Assembly (NCBI GenBank): GCA_003524305.1
Contig: DQHW01000045.1
Location: forward strand, 1,231 to 15,064
DNA from: Anaerolineaceae bacterium
GTDB taxonomy: Bacteria; Chloroflexota; Anaerolineae; Anaerolineales; Anaerolineaceae
Length of the DNA stretch: 13,834 nucleotides
Reading direction: 5' to 3'
Under the pieces are notes generated by a model, which was not told where the DNA came from, did not search any database, and worked only from the letters and a program-made list of their open reading frames with translations. Positions 1 through 7,928 of the stretch are shown here, piece after piece. Within the stretch, counting starts at the first letter, position 1, and the number at the start of each line of letters is the position of its first letter. The translations under genes and the position numbers were made by a program.

Positions 1-25
1 TCGGTTCTCGGTTCTCGGTTCTCGG
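1..25. repeat. 7-bp tandem repeat (GGTTCTC), continuing past window edge
   Basis: Three exact GGTTCTC units lie at 3-9, 10-16 and 17-23, with a partial unit at the edge. They abut the GNAT stop codon at 27-29 and match the outer units of the array at 5000-5027. The full length of the array is not visible. Confidence 0.85.
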
Positions 26-26
26 A

Positions 27-1139
27 TCACAGCACTTTCCTAAACGTCCTGTGTGTTTTATTCCACACCACATTCATATTATCCATGTCTGATTTACTTT
101 TGACATTTCGCTCGTCGACCTGAACAATTTCTGCCCGTTTGATGCGCGGCCCGCTGATCGTCTTGTCCAATTCTGAATACAACAGCGCATTCCCACCAAG
201 CCCCTGGTATTCAGGAAGCATGCCCACCACTTCAATATCAATCACACTCGGATATGCTTTCGCCAATAGCAATCCCAGCCAACCAATCGGATAGAATCTG
301 CTTCTGGCGAAGCGAAGTCCTCTATTGATATTTGGAAACGCAATAATGAAACCGGCAATCTCCTCTTCATACATGATCGCCTTCACGTAGCGTGGATCAG
401 CTAAAGCAAGAATATTGCCTGCCAAATCTTCAAACTCATCCGGTGTTGAAGGTACATAACCGGGATTTTCAGAAAAAGCACGGTGATGAATCTCATCAAC
501 CCTTGGAATCCAGGTTTTCATTTCTTCGACGGTTTTAAAGGTTTTAACGCTGAACTTTCCCCTTGAAAGCACTTTTCTGGCTACTTCATGCACTTTGGGG
601 TTGATATGAGTTTCTAAAATCCCGGAATAATGATCTGAGAATTTTTCAAACCCACAATTTAATATTTGCTTTTCATAATAGGGCAGATTATAAGTCATGC
701 CAGTAGCAGGCTGCTGGTCAAAACCATCCACCAGCAATCCGATACAAGCCGAACGCAATAATCCTCTTGATCCAACTATTTCATTGATATGCCTCTTTTT
801 ACACCACTCCTGTGCAGCAGAAAGAAGCAGATCAGCAACTTGCTGTTCTTCAACAGCTTCATAATAGAAGAAAAAAGCGGTATTTTCTTTGTGATATTCG
901 CAGTAATTCTTATTGTGGATAACAAGAATCCGCCCGAGGATATCCCTGCCGGATTTTACTACAATAAAATCAGCTTCAGAATGTTTATAAAAAGGGTGCC
1001 TGTTTTTGTCCATCGAAAATTCTATTTCACCCGGGATGGGCGGCACCCAATAAGGATTTTCGCGATACAGATTAAATGGCAATGATTTAAAAAGTCTGAC
1101 GTCCTTTTTTTTCGATGTCTCGAGAATCCTTGTCTCCAA
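27..1139 (-). CDS. GNAT-family acetyltransferase, YghO-like (function unknown)
   Basis: This 370-residue soluble protein resembles the large GNAT proteins of the YghO type. The N-terminal half has the typical FNLYRENPYWVPPIPGE (residues 22-38) and NRHPFYKHSEADF (46-58). The C-terminal half looks like the acetyl-CoA domain, with EVVGMLPEYQGLGGNALLYSEL, where the Q-x-x-G-x-G/A type pyrophosphate loop is QGLGGN. No substrate is known for these proteins. The gene starts with TTG at 1139, supported by GGGAG about 6 bp upstream and a gap of only 12 bp after pyk; the sequence from residue 1 aligns sensibly with the family start. Its stop (27-29) is directly followed by a 7-bp repeat array at the window edge. 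Family assignment is moderate, and the enzymatic role is not claimed. Confidence 0.85.
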   Translation of the reverse strand: METRILETSKKKDVRLFKSLPFNLYRENPYWVPPIPGEIEFSMDKNRHPFYKHSEADFIVVKSGRDILGRILVIHNKNYCEYHKENTAFFFYYEAVEEQQVADLLLSAAQEWCKKRHINEIVGSRGLLRSACIGLLVDGFDQQPATGMTYNLPYYEKQILNCGFEKFSDHYSGILETHINPKVHEVARKVLSRGKFSVKTFKTVEEMKTWIPRVDEIHHRAFSENPGYVPSTPDEFEDLAGNILALADPRYVKAIMYEEEIAGFIIAFPNINRGLRFARSRFYPIGWLGLLLAKAYPSVIDIEVVGMLPEYQGLGGNALLYSELDKTISGPRIKRAEIVQVDERNVKSKSDMDNMNVVWNKTHRTFRKVL

Positions 1140-1151
1140 ATTTTCTCCCTT

Positions 1152-2600
1152 TTAGACTTCTTCACCAATTGCATGCAGCAATGCCAGGTTGGGTAAATGC
1201 ATCGCGCCTACTGGAAAACCCGAGATCAACACAATCTGTTCGCCTTCTTTTACCTTACTTTTATTCAATAGTTCTTTATCAACATTGTGAACCATTTCTT
1301 CCAACGAGTTGACATAAGGGGTCGGCATGGGGATAACTCCCCAGTATAAGTTCACCATGGTAAGTGTGCGTTCTTCCGGGGATAATGCCAGAATCGGCAC
1401 ACGAGGTCTGATCTTGGACATTAACAAAGCAGTTTTGCCTGATTGTGTAAATACCGCCACATTTGAAACATCACGGTCATGGGCTAATTCCTTTGCGGCT
1501 GCGCACATACTTAAAGCATCACTTCTGATTGCGTCCTTGGGGAATTCCTCAGCTTTACCCCATTCCTGGTTGTGCTTTTCTGCTTCAACGATAATGGAAT
1601 CCATCATCTTTACAGTTTCAACGGGATAGTCGCCATTGGCTGTTTCACCCGAGAGCATGACCGCATCCGTGCCATCAAAAATGGCATTAGCTACATCAGA
1701 AGCCTCTGCGCGTGTGGGTCTTGGGTTGTGGATCATGGATTCCAGCATCTGTGTGGCAGTGATAACAACTTTGGCATGCCGGTTGGCGGTCATGATAATC
1801 TCTTTTTGAATGCTCGGAACCAGCGCCGGGGAAGTTTCAACTCCCAGGTCGCCGCGCGCCACCATCACCCCATCTGTAATATGGATGATGTCATGCAGAT
1901 TTTTTACCGCCTCTGGTCTTTCCAGTTTGGCGATGATGGGTGTATTAGCACGAGCTGGGTTCAGTTCTTTCATGGCTTTTCGCACAATTTCAATATCTTG
2001 TGAAGTTTCGACAAATGAGATTGCCACGTAGTCAACATCATGTGCCAGTCCAAATTCAAGGTCGACCCGGTCTTTTTCAGTGAAACTGGGAATCCCCAGG
2101 TTGGCGCCTGGTAAATTAACACCTTTATGAGAGGTTAATATACCGCCTGTGATTACAGTGGTTACCACAGTCTCCCCTTTGATATCCATCACCAGTAATT
2201 CGAGATGCCCGTCATCCAATAAAATTCGGTTGCCGGTTTTAACACCCCTTGCAAGGTTTGGTACATCCAGCGGCAGCGATTTTTGTTCCCCCATGAAATC
2301 TTCTGTTCCAAACCCGATAGTATAAAGGTTTAGAGTTTGACCCGCAACAAGAGTAATCCCTTCAGGAGGAAGTTTACCTACTCTCAATTTTGGTCCTTGA
2401 AGGTCCTGCAAAATTGCCACGGGGCGATCCAATTTCTTTGAACATTCGCGAATGTTTTGGATCAATATGGCATGAGAGTCATGTGTTCCGTGAGAAAAGT
2501 TGAGCCTGGCAACATCCATTCCGGCTTCTATGAGTTTGGTGATAGTATCGCAATCCGATGAACTCGGTCCGAGGGTACAGACAATTTTAGCAAAACGCAT
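1152..2600 (-). CDS. pyk: Pyruvate kinase
   Basis: Pyruvate kinase transfers phosphate from phosphoenolpyruvate to ADP, giving ATP and pyruvate in glycolysis. The 482 residues include KIVCTLGPSS (5-14), RLNFSHG (32-38), the catalytic-lysine region IIAKLERPEAV (222-232), MVARGDLGVE (246-255) and RPTRAEASDVANAI (294-307). The C-terminal allosteric domain is of standard length and ends in LLHAIGEEV; there is no extra PEP-utilising (PEPut) domain as in Bacillus enzymes. The ATG is preceded by AGAAGGA at 7 bp. The gap before it (2601-2675) follows the rocD terminator and should hold its promoter, but I see no convincing -35/-10 pair. The GNAT gene starts 12 bp after its stop. Confidence 0.96.
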   Translation of the reverse strand: MRFAKIVCTLGPSSSDCDTITKLIEAGMDVARLNFSHGTHDSHAILIQNIRECSKKLDRPVAILQDLQGPKLRVGKLPPEGITLVAGQTLNLYTIGFGTEDFMGEQKSLPLDVPNLARGVKTGNRILLDDGHLELLVMDIKGETVVTTVITGGILTSHKGVNLPGANLGIPSFTEKDRVDLEFGLAHDVDYVAISFVETSQDIEIVRKAMKELNPARANTPIIAKLERPEAVKNLHDIIHITDGVMVARGDLGVETSPALVPSIQKEIIMTANRHAKVVITATQMLESMIHNPRPTRAEASDVANAIFDGTDAVMLSGETANGDYPVETVKMMDSIIVEAEKHNQEWGKAEEFPKDAIRSDALSMCAAAKELAHDRDVSNVAVFTQSGKTALLMSKIRPRVPILALSPEERTLTMVNLYWGVIPMPTPYVNSLEEMVHNVDKELLNKSKVKEGEQIVLISGFPVGAMHLPNLALLHAIGEEV

Positions 2601-2675
2601 AATAGTATCCTTCTACCTGGTTAATATCTTTTGATTGTAACTTAATTTCTGGTGATAAAAATGAAGTGGGTAATA

Positions 2676-2710
2676 TAAAAACCAGGAATCTGCTAATTCA
2701 GGTTCCTGGT
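2676..2710 (-). terminator. Rho-independent terminator after rocD
   Basis: On the minus strand ACCAGGAA and TTCCTGGT pair perfectly (2710-2703 with 2688-2681), with a possible inner CTG/CAG extension, and are followed by a T-run (TTTTTAT with the last stem base). It lies 32 bp past the rocD stop and before pyk. Confidence 0.8.
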
Positions 2711-2742
2711 TAATAAGTATTAAATTTATCGAGTAATAAATT

Positions 2743-3945
2743 TTACGGCATCATCAAAACTTCTTTGATTCTCGGCAGCGCCCAATCAATAGTCTTGCGG
2801 TCAATGACCAACGGCGGCGCAAAACGGATGACATTGTCATGCGTTTCTTTGGCCAGGATGCCCTTTTTCATCAGTGCTTCACAGAATCTGCGCGCCCCTT
2901 TGGCTTCTGGATGGAGTTCAACACCAATCAAAAGACCTTTGCCGCGCACCTCTTTAATATGCTGGCTGTTGATCTTGCGCAATTCACCCATGAAATACTC
3001 TCCCATGGCAAATGCGTTTTCAACCAGTTTTTCGTCGCGGATGACCTGCAGCGCCGTTCGCGCTACAGCAGCGGCCACCGGATTGCCTCCGAAGGTTGAG
3101 CCGTGATCACCAGGGGTGAATAATCCTAGAATTGCCTTGTCAGCCAGCACTGCCGAGACAGGGTAAAAGCCTCCACCGAGCGCTTTGCCGATGATGGTCA
3201 CATCAGGCCTGACGCCGTCATACTGGCTGGCAAAGAGCATGCCAGTACGCCCCAGCCCTGTCTGAATTTCATCTGCCATGAAGAGCACATTGTGTTTTTC
3301 ACAGATCTTCTTGACCTCAGCCAGGTAGCCGGCAGGCGGTATCAACACACCACCTTCCCCCTGGATCGGTTCAAGCATCACAGCGGCGGTATTCTCGTTG
3401 ATCGCCTTTTCAACCGCTTTCGCATCCCCATAGGGGACGGAGATAAATCCCGGTGTGAATGGCCCGAAATCGTCTTTGTAATGCGGCTCACTGGAAAATG
3501 AAACGATCGAAATAGTCCGTCCGTGGAAGTTTCCATCTGCGACAATAATTTCTGCATTATGGCGCTTGATACCTTTGACTTCGTAGCCCCATTTACGGGC
3601 TAGTTTAAGCGCAGTTTCAACCGCTTCAGCACCGCTGTTCATGGGCAGAGACATTTCATAACCGGTCATCTCTGACAGTTCTTTATAAAAGAACGGCAGT
3701 TGGTCGTTTCTAAACGCTCGAGAGGTCAGTGTTACCTTTTTGGCTTGTGCAATCAATGCCTTGAGAATTTTCGGGTGAACGTGTCCCTGGTTTAATGCTG
3801 AATAGGCGCTGAGGAAGTCAAGGTATTTGTTACCCTCGACATCCGTTACCCATGCCCCTTTGCCGCCGGTGATAACGACGTCCAGAGGATGGTAATTATG
3901 CGCCCCGAATTTCTCTTCTACTTCGATGAATTCGGATGTTTTCAT
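2743..3945 (-). CDS. rocD: Ornithine aminotransferase (class III PLP enzyme)
   Basis: This class III aminotransferase most resembles ornithine--2-oxoacid aminotransferase, which converts ornithine and 2-oxoglutarate to glutamate semialdehyde and glutamate. In its 400 residues, EKFGAHNYHPL (11-21) and FLSAYSALNQGHVHPK (44-59) are typical of ornithine aminotransferase rather than acetylornithine aminotransferase. NSGAEAVE (103-110), ADEIQTGLGRTG (224-235) and the PLP lysine in IIGKALGGGF (K254) complete the active site. It starts 4 bp after argF, so the two share ornithine and probably one transcript. A hairpin terminator lies just past its stop. An argD function (acetylornithine) is the main alternative. 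Confidence 0.92.
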   Translation of the reverse strand: MKTSEFIEVEEKFGAHNYHPLDVVITGGKGAWVTDVEGNKYLDFLSAYSALNQGHVHPKILKALIAQAKKVTLTSRAFRNDQLPFFYKELSEMTGYEMSLPMNSGAEAVETALKLARKWGYEVKGIKRHNAEIIVADGNFHGRTISIVSFSSEPHYKDDFGPFTPGFISVPYGDAKAVEKAINENTAAVMLEPIQGEGGVLIPPAGYLAEVKKICEKHNVLFMADEIQTGLGRTGMLFASQYDGVRPDVTIIGKALGGGFYPVSAVLADKAILGLFTPGDHGSTFGGNPVAAAVARTALQVIRDEKLVENAFAMGEYFMGELRKINSQHIKEVRGKGLLIGVELHPEAKGARRFCEALMKKGILAKETHDNVIRFAPPLVIDRKTIDWALPRIKEVLMMP

Positions 3946-3949
3946 GATT

Positions 3950-4873
3950 TCAACCTACCAGTAACTTATAAAGGACAGCTTTTTGAGCGTGCAGGCGATT
4001 GTGTGCCTGTGGGAAGATAACGGAGTGAGAACCGTCAGCGACCTCATCGGTTAATTCCTGGTTACGGTGGGCAGGCAGGCAGTGCATCACGATCACATCT
4101 TTGTCTGCTTCAGCCACCAGGCCTGCGTTCACCTGGTAAGGCGGAAAAACCTTCTTGCGTTTTTCTGTTTCTTCTTCCTGGCCCATGCTCGTCCAGGTAT
4201 CTGTATAAATAACATGCGCTTTTTTTACTGCTTCGTGTGCATTACGAATGAAATTAAGAGTACTGCCGCTTTCTTTGGCATAGGTTTTTGCATCATCCAC
4301 AGCTTTGGTGACAATGTCATAACCTTCAGGGTTGGCAATGGTGAAATTGGCGCCAAGTTTGGCGCATAAGTGCATTAAAGATACAGCCACGTTGTTTCCG
4401 TCACCTACGTAGGTGACGTTCAAACCTTTAAGACTACCGAATTTTTCAATAATCGTCAGTGCATCAGCCATACCCTGGCATGGATGGTTGTAATCGCTCA
4501 ATCCATTAATCACGGGCACGGAGGCATATTTCGCCAGCTCAAGCACATGCGTGTGGTCAAACACGCGAGCCATGATCACCTGAACATAGCCTGAGAGTAC
4601 TTTGGCCACATCATGAACAGTTTCTCGCTGGCCCAACCCGATCTCGGCAGGCGAAATATAAAGGGCGTCGCCCCCCATGTGTCGCATGGCCATGTCAAAG
4701 CTGATACGGGTTCTCAGGCTGGGTTTCTGGAAGATCATTCCAAGAACCTTGCCCTTGAATAGGGGCTGGTTTCCGCTGGCAAAATGCTCTTTTTTGAGCC
4801 TTACTGCCAGGTCGAGCATCTCTTGTAAATCTTTCGGAGAATAATCGGATACAGCGAGAAAATCTTGTTTCAT
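3950..4873 (-). CDS. argF: Ornithine carbamoyltransferase
   Basis: The enzyme joins carbamoyl phosphate and ornithine to give citrulline (arginine synthesis), and catabolic versions run the reverse. The 307-residue protein shows the carbamoyl-phosphate motif KPSLRTRISF (50-59), HPCQ (130-133), the DTWTSMG loop (225-231, ornithine-binding SMG) and HCLPAHR (264-270), all expected for OTC. Start choice: ATG 4873 has GAAAGGA 5 bp upstream and begins at the normal family N-terminus (MKQDFLAVSDY). The in-frame ATG at 4924 would add 17 unusual residues and lies over the probable -10 box, so it is rejected. The next gene, ornithine aminotransferase, starts 4 bp after the stop. Whether it works anabolically or catabolically cannot be read from sequence. 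Confidence 0.95.
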   Translation of the reverse strand: MKQDFLAVSDYSPKDLQEMLDLAVRLKKEHFASGNQPLFKGKVLGMIFQKPSLRTRISFDMAMRHMGGDALYISPAEIGLGQRETVHDVAKVLSGYVQVIMARVFDHTHVLELAKYASVPVINGLSDYNHPCQGMADALTIIEKFGSLKGLNVTYVGDGNNVAVSLMHLCAKLGANFTIANPEGYDIVTKAVDDAKTYAKESGSTLNFIRNAHEAVKKAHVIYTDTWTSMGQEEETEKRKKVFPPYQVNAGLVAEADKDVIVMHCLPAHRNQELTDEVADGSHSVIFPQAHNRLHAQKAVLYKLLVG

Positions 4874-4914
4874 ACAAATCCTTTCGTTCTGGTTATTTTG
4901 AATACGTTCCGATG

Positions 4915-4923
4915 AGTATAACA
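4915..4923 (-). promoter_or_regulatory. Extended -10 promoter element of argF-rocD
   Basis: Minus-strand TGTTATACT is an extended -10 element lying 42 bp upstream of the chosen argF ATG at 4873; a transcript would start near 4908 and have a leader of about 35 nt. The 17-bp-distant position holds no good -35 box, as it falls in the 7-bp repeat array. A consensus TTGACA lies further up at 4970-4965, 44 bp away. Confidence 0.55.
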
Positions 4924-4930
4924 TAAGGAC

Positions 4931-4965
4931 GAGAGCAGAGAGTAGAGAACAGAGAATAGAGAACT
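4931..4965. repeat. Degenerate 7-bp repeat array, five units (GAGARYA type)
   Basis: Plus-strand units are GAGAGCA, GAGAGTA, GAGAACA, GAGAATA and GAGAACT, head to tail. The array lies between the consensus -35-like box and the extended -10 of argF. It is opposed to the array at 5000-5027. Confidence 0.85.
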
Positions 4966-4999
4966 GTCAAACAATGGCCCATTAGTTAATTGGTTTTAC

Positions 5000-5027
5000 G
5001 GTTCTCAACTCTCAATTCTCGGTTCTC
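5000..5027. repeat. Degenerate 7-bp repeat array, four units, inverted relative to 4931-4965
   Basis: Plus-strand units are GGTTCTC, AACTCTC, AATTCTC and GGTTCTC, ending 4 bp from the korB stop. Read on the minus strand they are GAGAAYY-like and can pair with the array at 4945-4964 to make a stem of about 20 bp with two mismatches and two G-U pairs around a loop of about 35 nt. Confidence 0.85.
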
Positions 5028-5031
5028 AAAT

Positions 5032-6081
5032 TCAGAACATCAACCTGTTCACTTCATCCAGCGCCTCGCGAGATGGACGCAGCTTTTCGTTTGGCGTGCG
5101 GTTTAATGGCGTCTCAGGGATGTTATAAATATCAAAGAGCGATGGCACTTCTGGATCAACATAGATCAAACCCGTTACCAGCCAATCATGGCTATGGGCA
5201 TCTTCAAGCATGTGCAGTGCCTGCCATCGGTCGCGAGGATCATATTCCTTCTCCAGTTTTTTAAGCACCACCTGGCTGCCGTCATGCATGACCACTTCAC
5301 GCGTGGTGCCTTCTTCAAAGTCTTCCACGGTGATATCTTCTTTTGCCGGTACATATGAAATTTCATGCAGTGGTTCTTCATGTTCCTTACCGAAACTGTA
5401 AGAATGAAACGAATTTTCGTGATTGTGAAAAGTCACACAAGGGCTGATGATATCCAGCACAGCGATTCCGTTATGGGCAATGGCTGCCTTGAGCAGTTCT
5501 TTCACCTGGCGTGGATCGCCCGCAAAGGAACGCGCCACAAAGGTTGCATTTGAGATCAAGGCTTCCATGGCAATATCCACCGGCAGATAGGGGTTGGTAC
5601 CCTGTTTTTTTAGCTGCAATCCGCGCTCAGCGGTTGCCGAGAATTGGCCTTTAGTCAACCCATAAACGCCGTTGTTTTCCACAATATAGACCATGGGCAG
5701 GTTACGCCGTACCATGTGTTTAAATTGACCAAGACCGATACTGGCCGTGTCGCCATCTCCACTCACGCCAATTGCCTTGAGAGTATGGTCTGCAAACATG
5801 CCGCCCAGTGCAAGCGAAGGCATCCTACCGTGAAGGCCATTGAAACTAAAAGATCTCCCCAGAAAATAAGTCGGGCTTTTACTTGAACAGCCGATGCCGC
5901 TGAATTTGACGACTTTTTCAGGAACCAGGTTCATTTCATAACAGGCAGCTACAATTTGGGCGGCAATTCCGTTGTGACCGCAGCCCTGGCACAGTGTGGA
6001 GGGTAATCCCTTGTAATCGGTTCTGGAAAGACCTGCTTTGTTTACATTTTGAATGGCAGGGTTTGGCAAGGGCGTGGTCAT
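5032..6081 (-). CDS. korB: 2-oxoacid:ferredoxin oxidoreductase, beta (TPP-binding) subunit
   Basis: This is the thiamine-diphosphate subunit that partners KorA. The protein has 349 residues from the chosen start. CQGCGH (31-36), SGIGCS (61-66), the GDGD TPP motif (108-111) and ENNGVYGLTKGQ (135-146) are present. C31, C34, C65 and C215 match the four cysteines that hold the single [4Fe-4S] cluster in this two-subunit class; no ferredoxin-like delta subunit is encoded nearby. The start is ATG 6081, because a strong AAGGAGGTC lies 6-7 bp upstream and the ATG shares one base with the korA stop (TAATG). An open extension to ATG 6123 lies inside korA and is rejected. The stop is followed after 4 bp by a 7-bp repeat array. 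Confidence 0.94.
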   Translation of the reverse strand: MTTPLPNPAIQNVNKAGLSRTDYKGLPSTLCQGCGHNGIAAQIVAACYEMNLVPEKVVKFSGIGCSSKSPTYFLGRSFSFNGLHGRMPSLALGGMFADHTLKAIGVSGDGDTASIGLGQFKHMVRRNLPMVYIVENNGVYGLTKGQFSATAERGLQLKKQGTNPYLPVDIAMEALISNATFVARSFAGDPRQVKELLKAAIAHNGIAVLDIISPCVTFHNHENSFHSYSFGKEHEEPLHEISYVPAKEDITVEDFEEGTTREVVMHDGSQVVLKKLEKEYDPRDRWQALHMLEDAHSHDWLVTGLIYVDPEVPSLFDIYNIPETPLNRTPNEKLRPSREALDEVNRLMF

Positions 6082-7895
6082 TATTTGACCTCCTTGAGGG
6101 ATAAAATCTGAGTATCGACCCATTTCGCGTTTAATGGCAGCCCGTCCAAATGGGCCAGGCTGGTTGTCTTTTCTGCATAAGTTGGATAAGTCATGGTCAA
6201 TAACTGGTTGAGTTGTCCATCACGATTGATATCCAAAACCACCAACTGCTCATGTTTTTTTAAGAAATCTTCCACTTCAGTATCAAAGGGCAGGCTGCGA
6301 ATGCGCAAGTAATCCGTTTTGATGCCTTTTTTAGCCAATAAATCCCGGGCTTCCTGCACCGCCGGGTCTGCAGACCCCGAAGCAATGATTCCAAGTTTGG
6401 CTTTCTGACTTTCATCTGCAACAGCTTTGGGCAAATACTGTTTTCCTGTTTCAAATTTGTTGGCTATACGCTTGAAGATTGTTTCCCATTTTTCAGGGTC
6501 TTCGGTGTAGCCTGTGTCTTCATTATGGCTCGTACCCCGGGCAAAATAGCCTGATTTTGGATGTGTGTTGCCTGGCAGTGTGCGCCATGGAATTCCGTCA
6601 CCATCCACATCACGGTAGCGGCCCCACTCGCCGCCATGTTTTGCCAGGAATTCCTCCATATCGCCTTCCCATAAAACTTTCCCTCTATCCATGGGTTGGT
6701 CTGGATATTCAAACTTTTTGCTCGTCCACATGTTCATGCCAAAATCGAGATCAGAAAGCACGATTACTGGGGTTTGCAGACGCTCTGCAATATCAAATGC
6801 ACGCCACCCAAACTCAAAGCATTCCTGAATTGAACCAGGTATCAAGATAATCATATTCTTGTCGCCATGGCTGATGAAATTTGCCTGGGTCAGATCGCCC
6901 TGCGCTGTGCGTGTCGGCATCCCGGTGCTCGGTCCCACACGTTGAACATCCCAAATCACCACCGGAACCTCTGCATAATAGGCTAATCCGATGTATTCTG
7001 ACATCAGAGAAAGACCAGGTCCAGAAGTTGAAGTCATGGATCGCAATCCACCCCATCCGGCTCCAATGGCCATGCCAATGGCGGCCAATTCGTCTTCAGA
7101 TTGAACAACGGCATAGGTGTCTTTTCCAGTTTCAGGGTCCACCCGGTATTTTGGAAGAAATTCGATCAGCGATTCCGCCAGGCTGGTCGCAGGTGTGATC
7201 GGATACCACCCGGTGAACTGCACACCGCCAAAAATGGATCCCAAAGCGCCTGCCGTGTTTCCGTCTGTCAAGATGCAATCGTCAGTACCGTGCATTTTTT
7301 CTGCAACATAAGGGTCTTTCTTTTCAAGATTTTGCCTGGACCACAAATAAGCGGCTTCGACCACTTGATAATTCTGATCGATCGGTTTTTGGCGTCCTTT
7401 GAATTGAAAATCCAGTGCCTGGTGGATCAGATCTAGGTCAATTCCTAACAAGAAGCAGAGAACTCCTACGTACACCATATTGGAGATGTAATCCCTCAGG
7501 CTGGGTGGTACTTCAGCATCTTTGACCAGCTTCTTGACTGGCATGCGATAGATAATTAAATCCTCGCGCGTGTTGTCAAAGGTAAAGTCATCCGGCAGTA
7601 AAAATACCCCGCCGGGAGCAAGATATTGCACTTCTTTGTGCAAGGTGGCTGGATTCATGGCCACAATGATGTCATCCTGCTCGACCCTGCCCAAGTAGCC
7701 ATCCTTGCTCAATCTAAGGGTATACCAAGTCGGCAGCCCTTGAATATTGGAAGGAAAGATATTTTTACTTGAAACGGGAATGCCCATTTTAAACAGGGCT
7801 CTCATAAGGGTGGTATTGGCAGTTGCGCTGCCCGATCCGTTAACTGTGCTAAAGGTGATGCAGAAATCATTAACCACTAAATCTTGTTTGCTCAT
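6081..7895 (-). CDS. korA: 2-oxoacid:ferredoxin oxidoreductase, gamma-alpha fusion subunit (KorA type)
   Basis: This is the larger subunit of a 2-oxoacid:ferredoxin oxidoreductase, which converts a 2-oxoacid plus CoA to acyl-CoA, CO2 and reduced ferredoxin, or runs in reverse to fix CO2. The 604 residues comprise an N-terminal gamma domain (about 8-180, with FSTVNGSGSATANTTL) fused to an alpha domain (from about 205). The alpha domain carries GWYPITPATSL (229-239), STSGPGLSLMSE (289-300) and GPSTGMPTRTAQGDL (321-335). This layout is typical of the two-subunit KorAB group, which act mainly on 2-oxoglutarate, though pyruvate and broad-range members look alike. The start is ATG 7895; GGAG is rather far upstream (about 12 bp), so a slightly later start is possible. 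The stop overlaps the korB start as TAATG. Confidence 0.93.
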   Translation of the reverse strand: MSKQDLVVNDFCITFSTVNGSGSATANTTLMRALFKMGIPVSSKNIFPSNIQGLPTWYTLRLSKDGYLGRVEQDDIIVAMNPATLHKEVQYLAPGGVFLLPDDFTFDNTREDLIIYRMPVKKLVKDAEVPPSLRDYISNMVYVGVLCFLLGIDLDLIHQALDFQFKGRQKPIDQNYQVVEAAYLWSRQNLEKKDPYVAEKMHGTDDCILTDGNTAGALGSIFGGVQFTGWYPITPATSLAESLIEFLPKYRVDPETGKDTYAVVQSEDELAAIGMAIGAGWGGLRSMTSTSGPGLSLMSEYIGLAYYAEVPVVIWDVQRVGPSTGMPTRTAQGDLTQANFISHGDKNMIILIPGSIQECFEFGWRAFDIAERLQTPVIVLSDLDFGMNMWTSKKFEYPDQPMDRGKVLWEGDMEEFLAKHGGEWGRYRDVDGDGIPWRTLPGNTHPKSGYFARGTSHNEDTGYTEDPEKWETIFKRIANKFETGKQYLPKAVADESQKAKLGIIASGSADPAVQEARDLLAKKGIKTDYLRIRSLPFDTEVEDFLKKHEQLVVLDINRDGQLNQLLTMTYPTYAEKTTSLAHLDGLPLNAKWVDTQILSLKEVK

Positions 7896-7928
7896 CTTGA
7901 TAACAGTCTCCGTATCTCAAGTTTAGAG

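Noticed and set aside
2616..2715. 11-bp direct repeat CCTGGTTAATA at 2616 and 2705
   Set aside because: One copy is mostly the terminator arm; AT-rich intergenic sequence makes a chance match likely.
4874..4924. Longer argF start at ATG 4924
   Set aside because: It adds residues not seen in the family, lies over the -10 element, and the ATG at 4873 has a good ribosome site.
4931..5027. CRISPR-like array
   Set aside because: Units are 7 bp, degenerate and contiguous with no spacers; no cas gene is present.
6082..6123. Longer korB start at ATG 6123
   Set aside because: It sits inside korA; ATG 6081 has a strong AAGGAGG and a TAATG junction.
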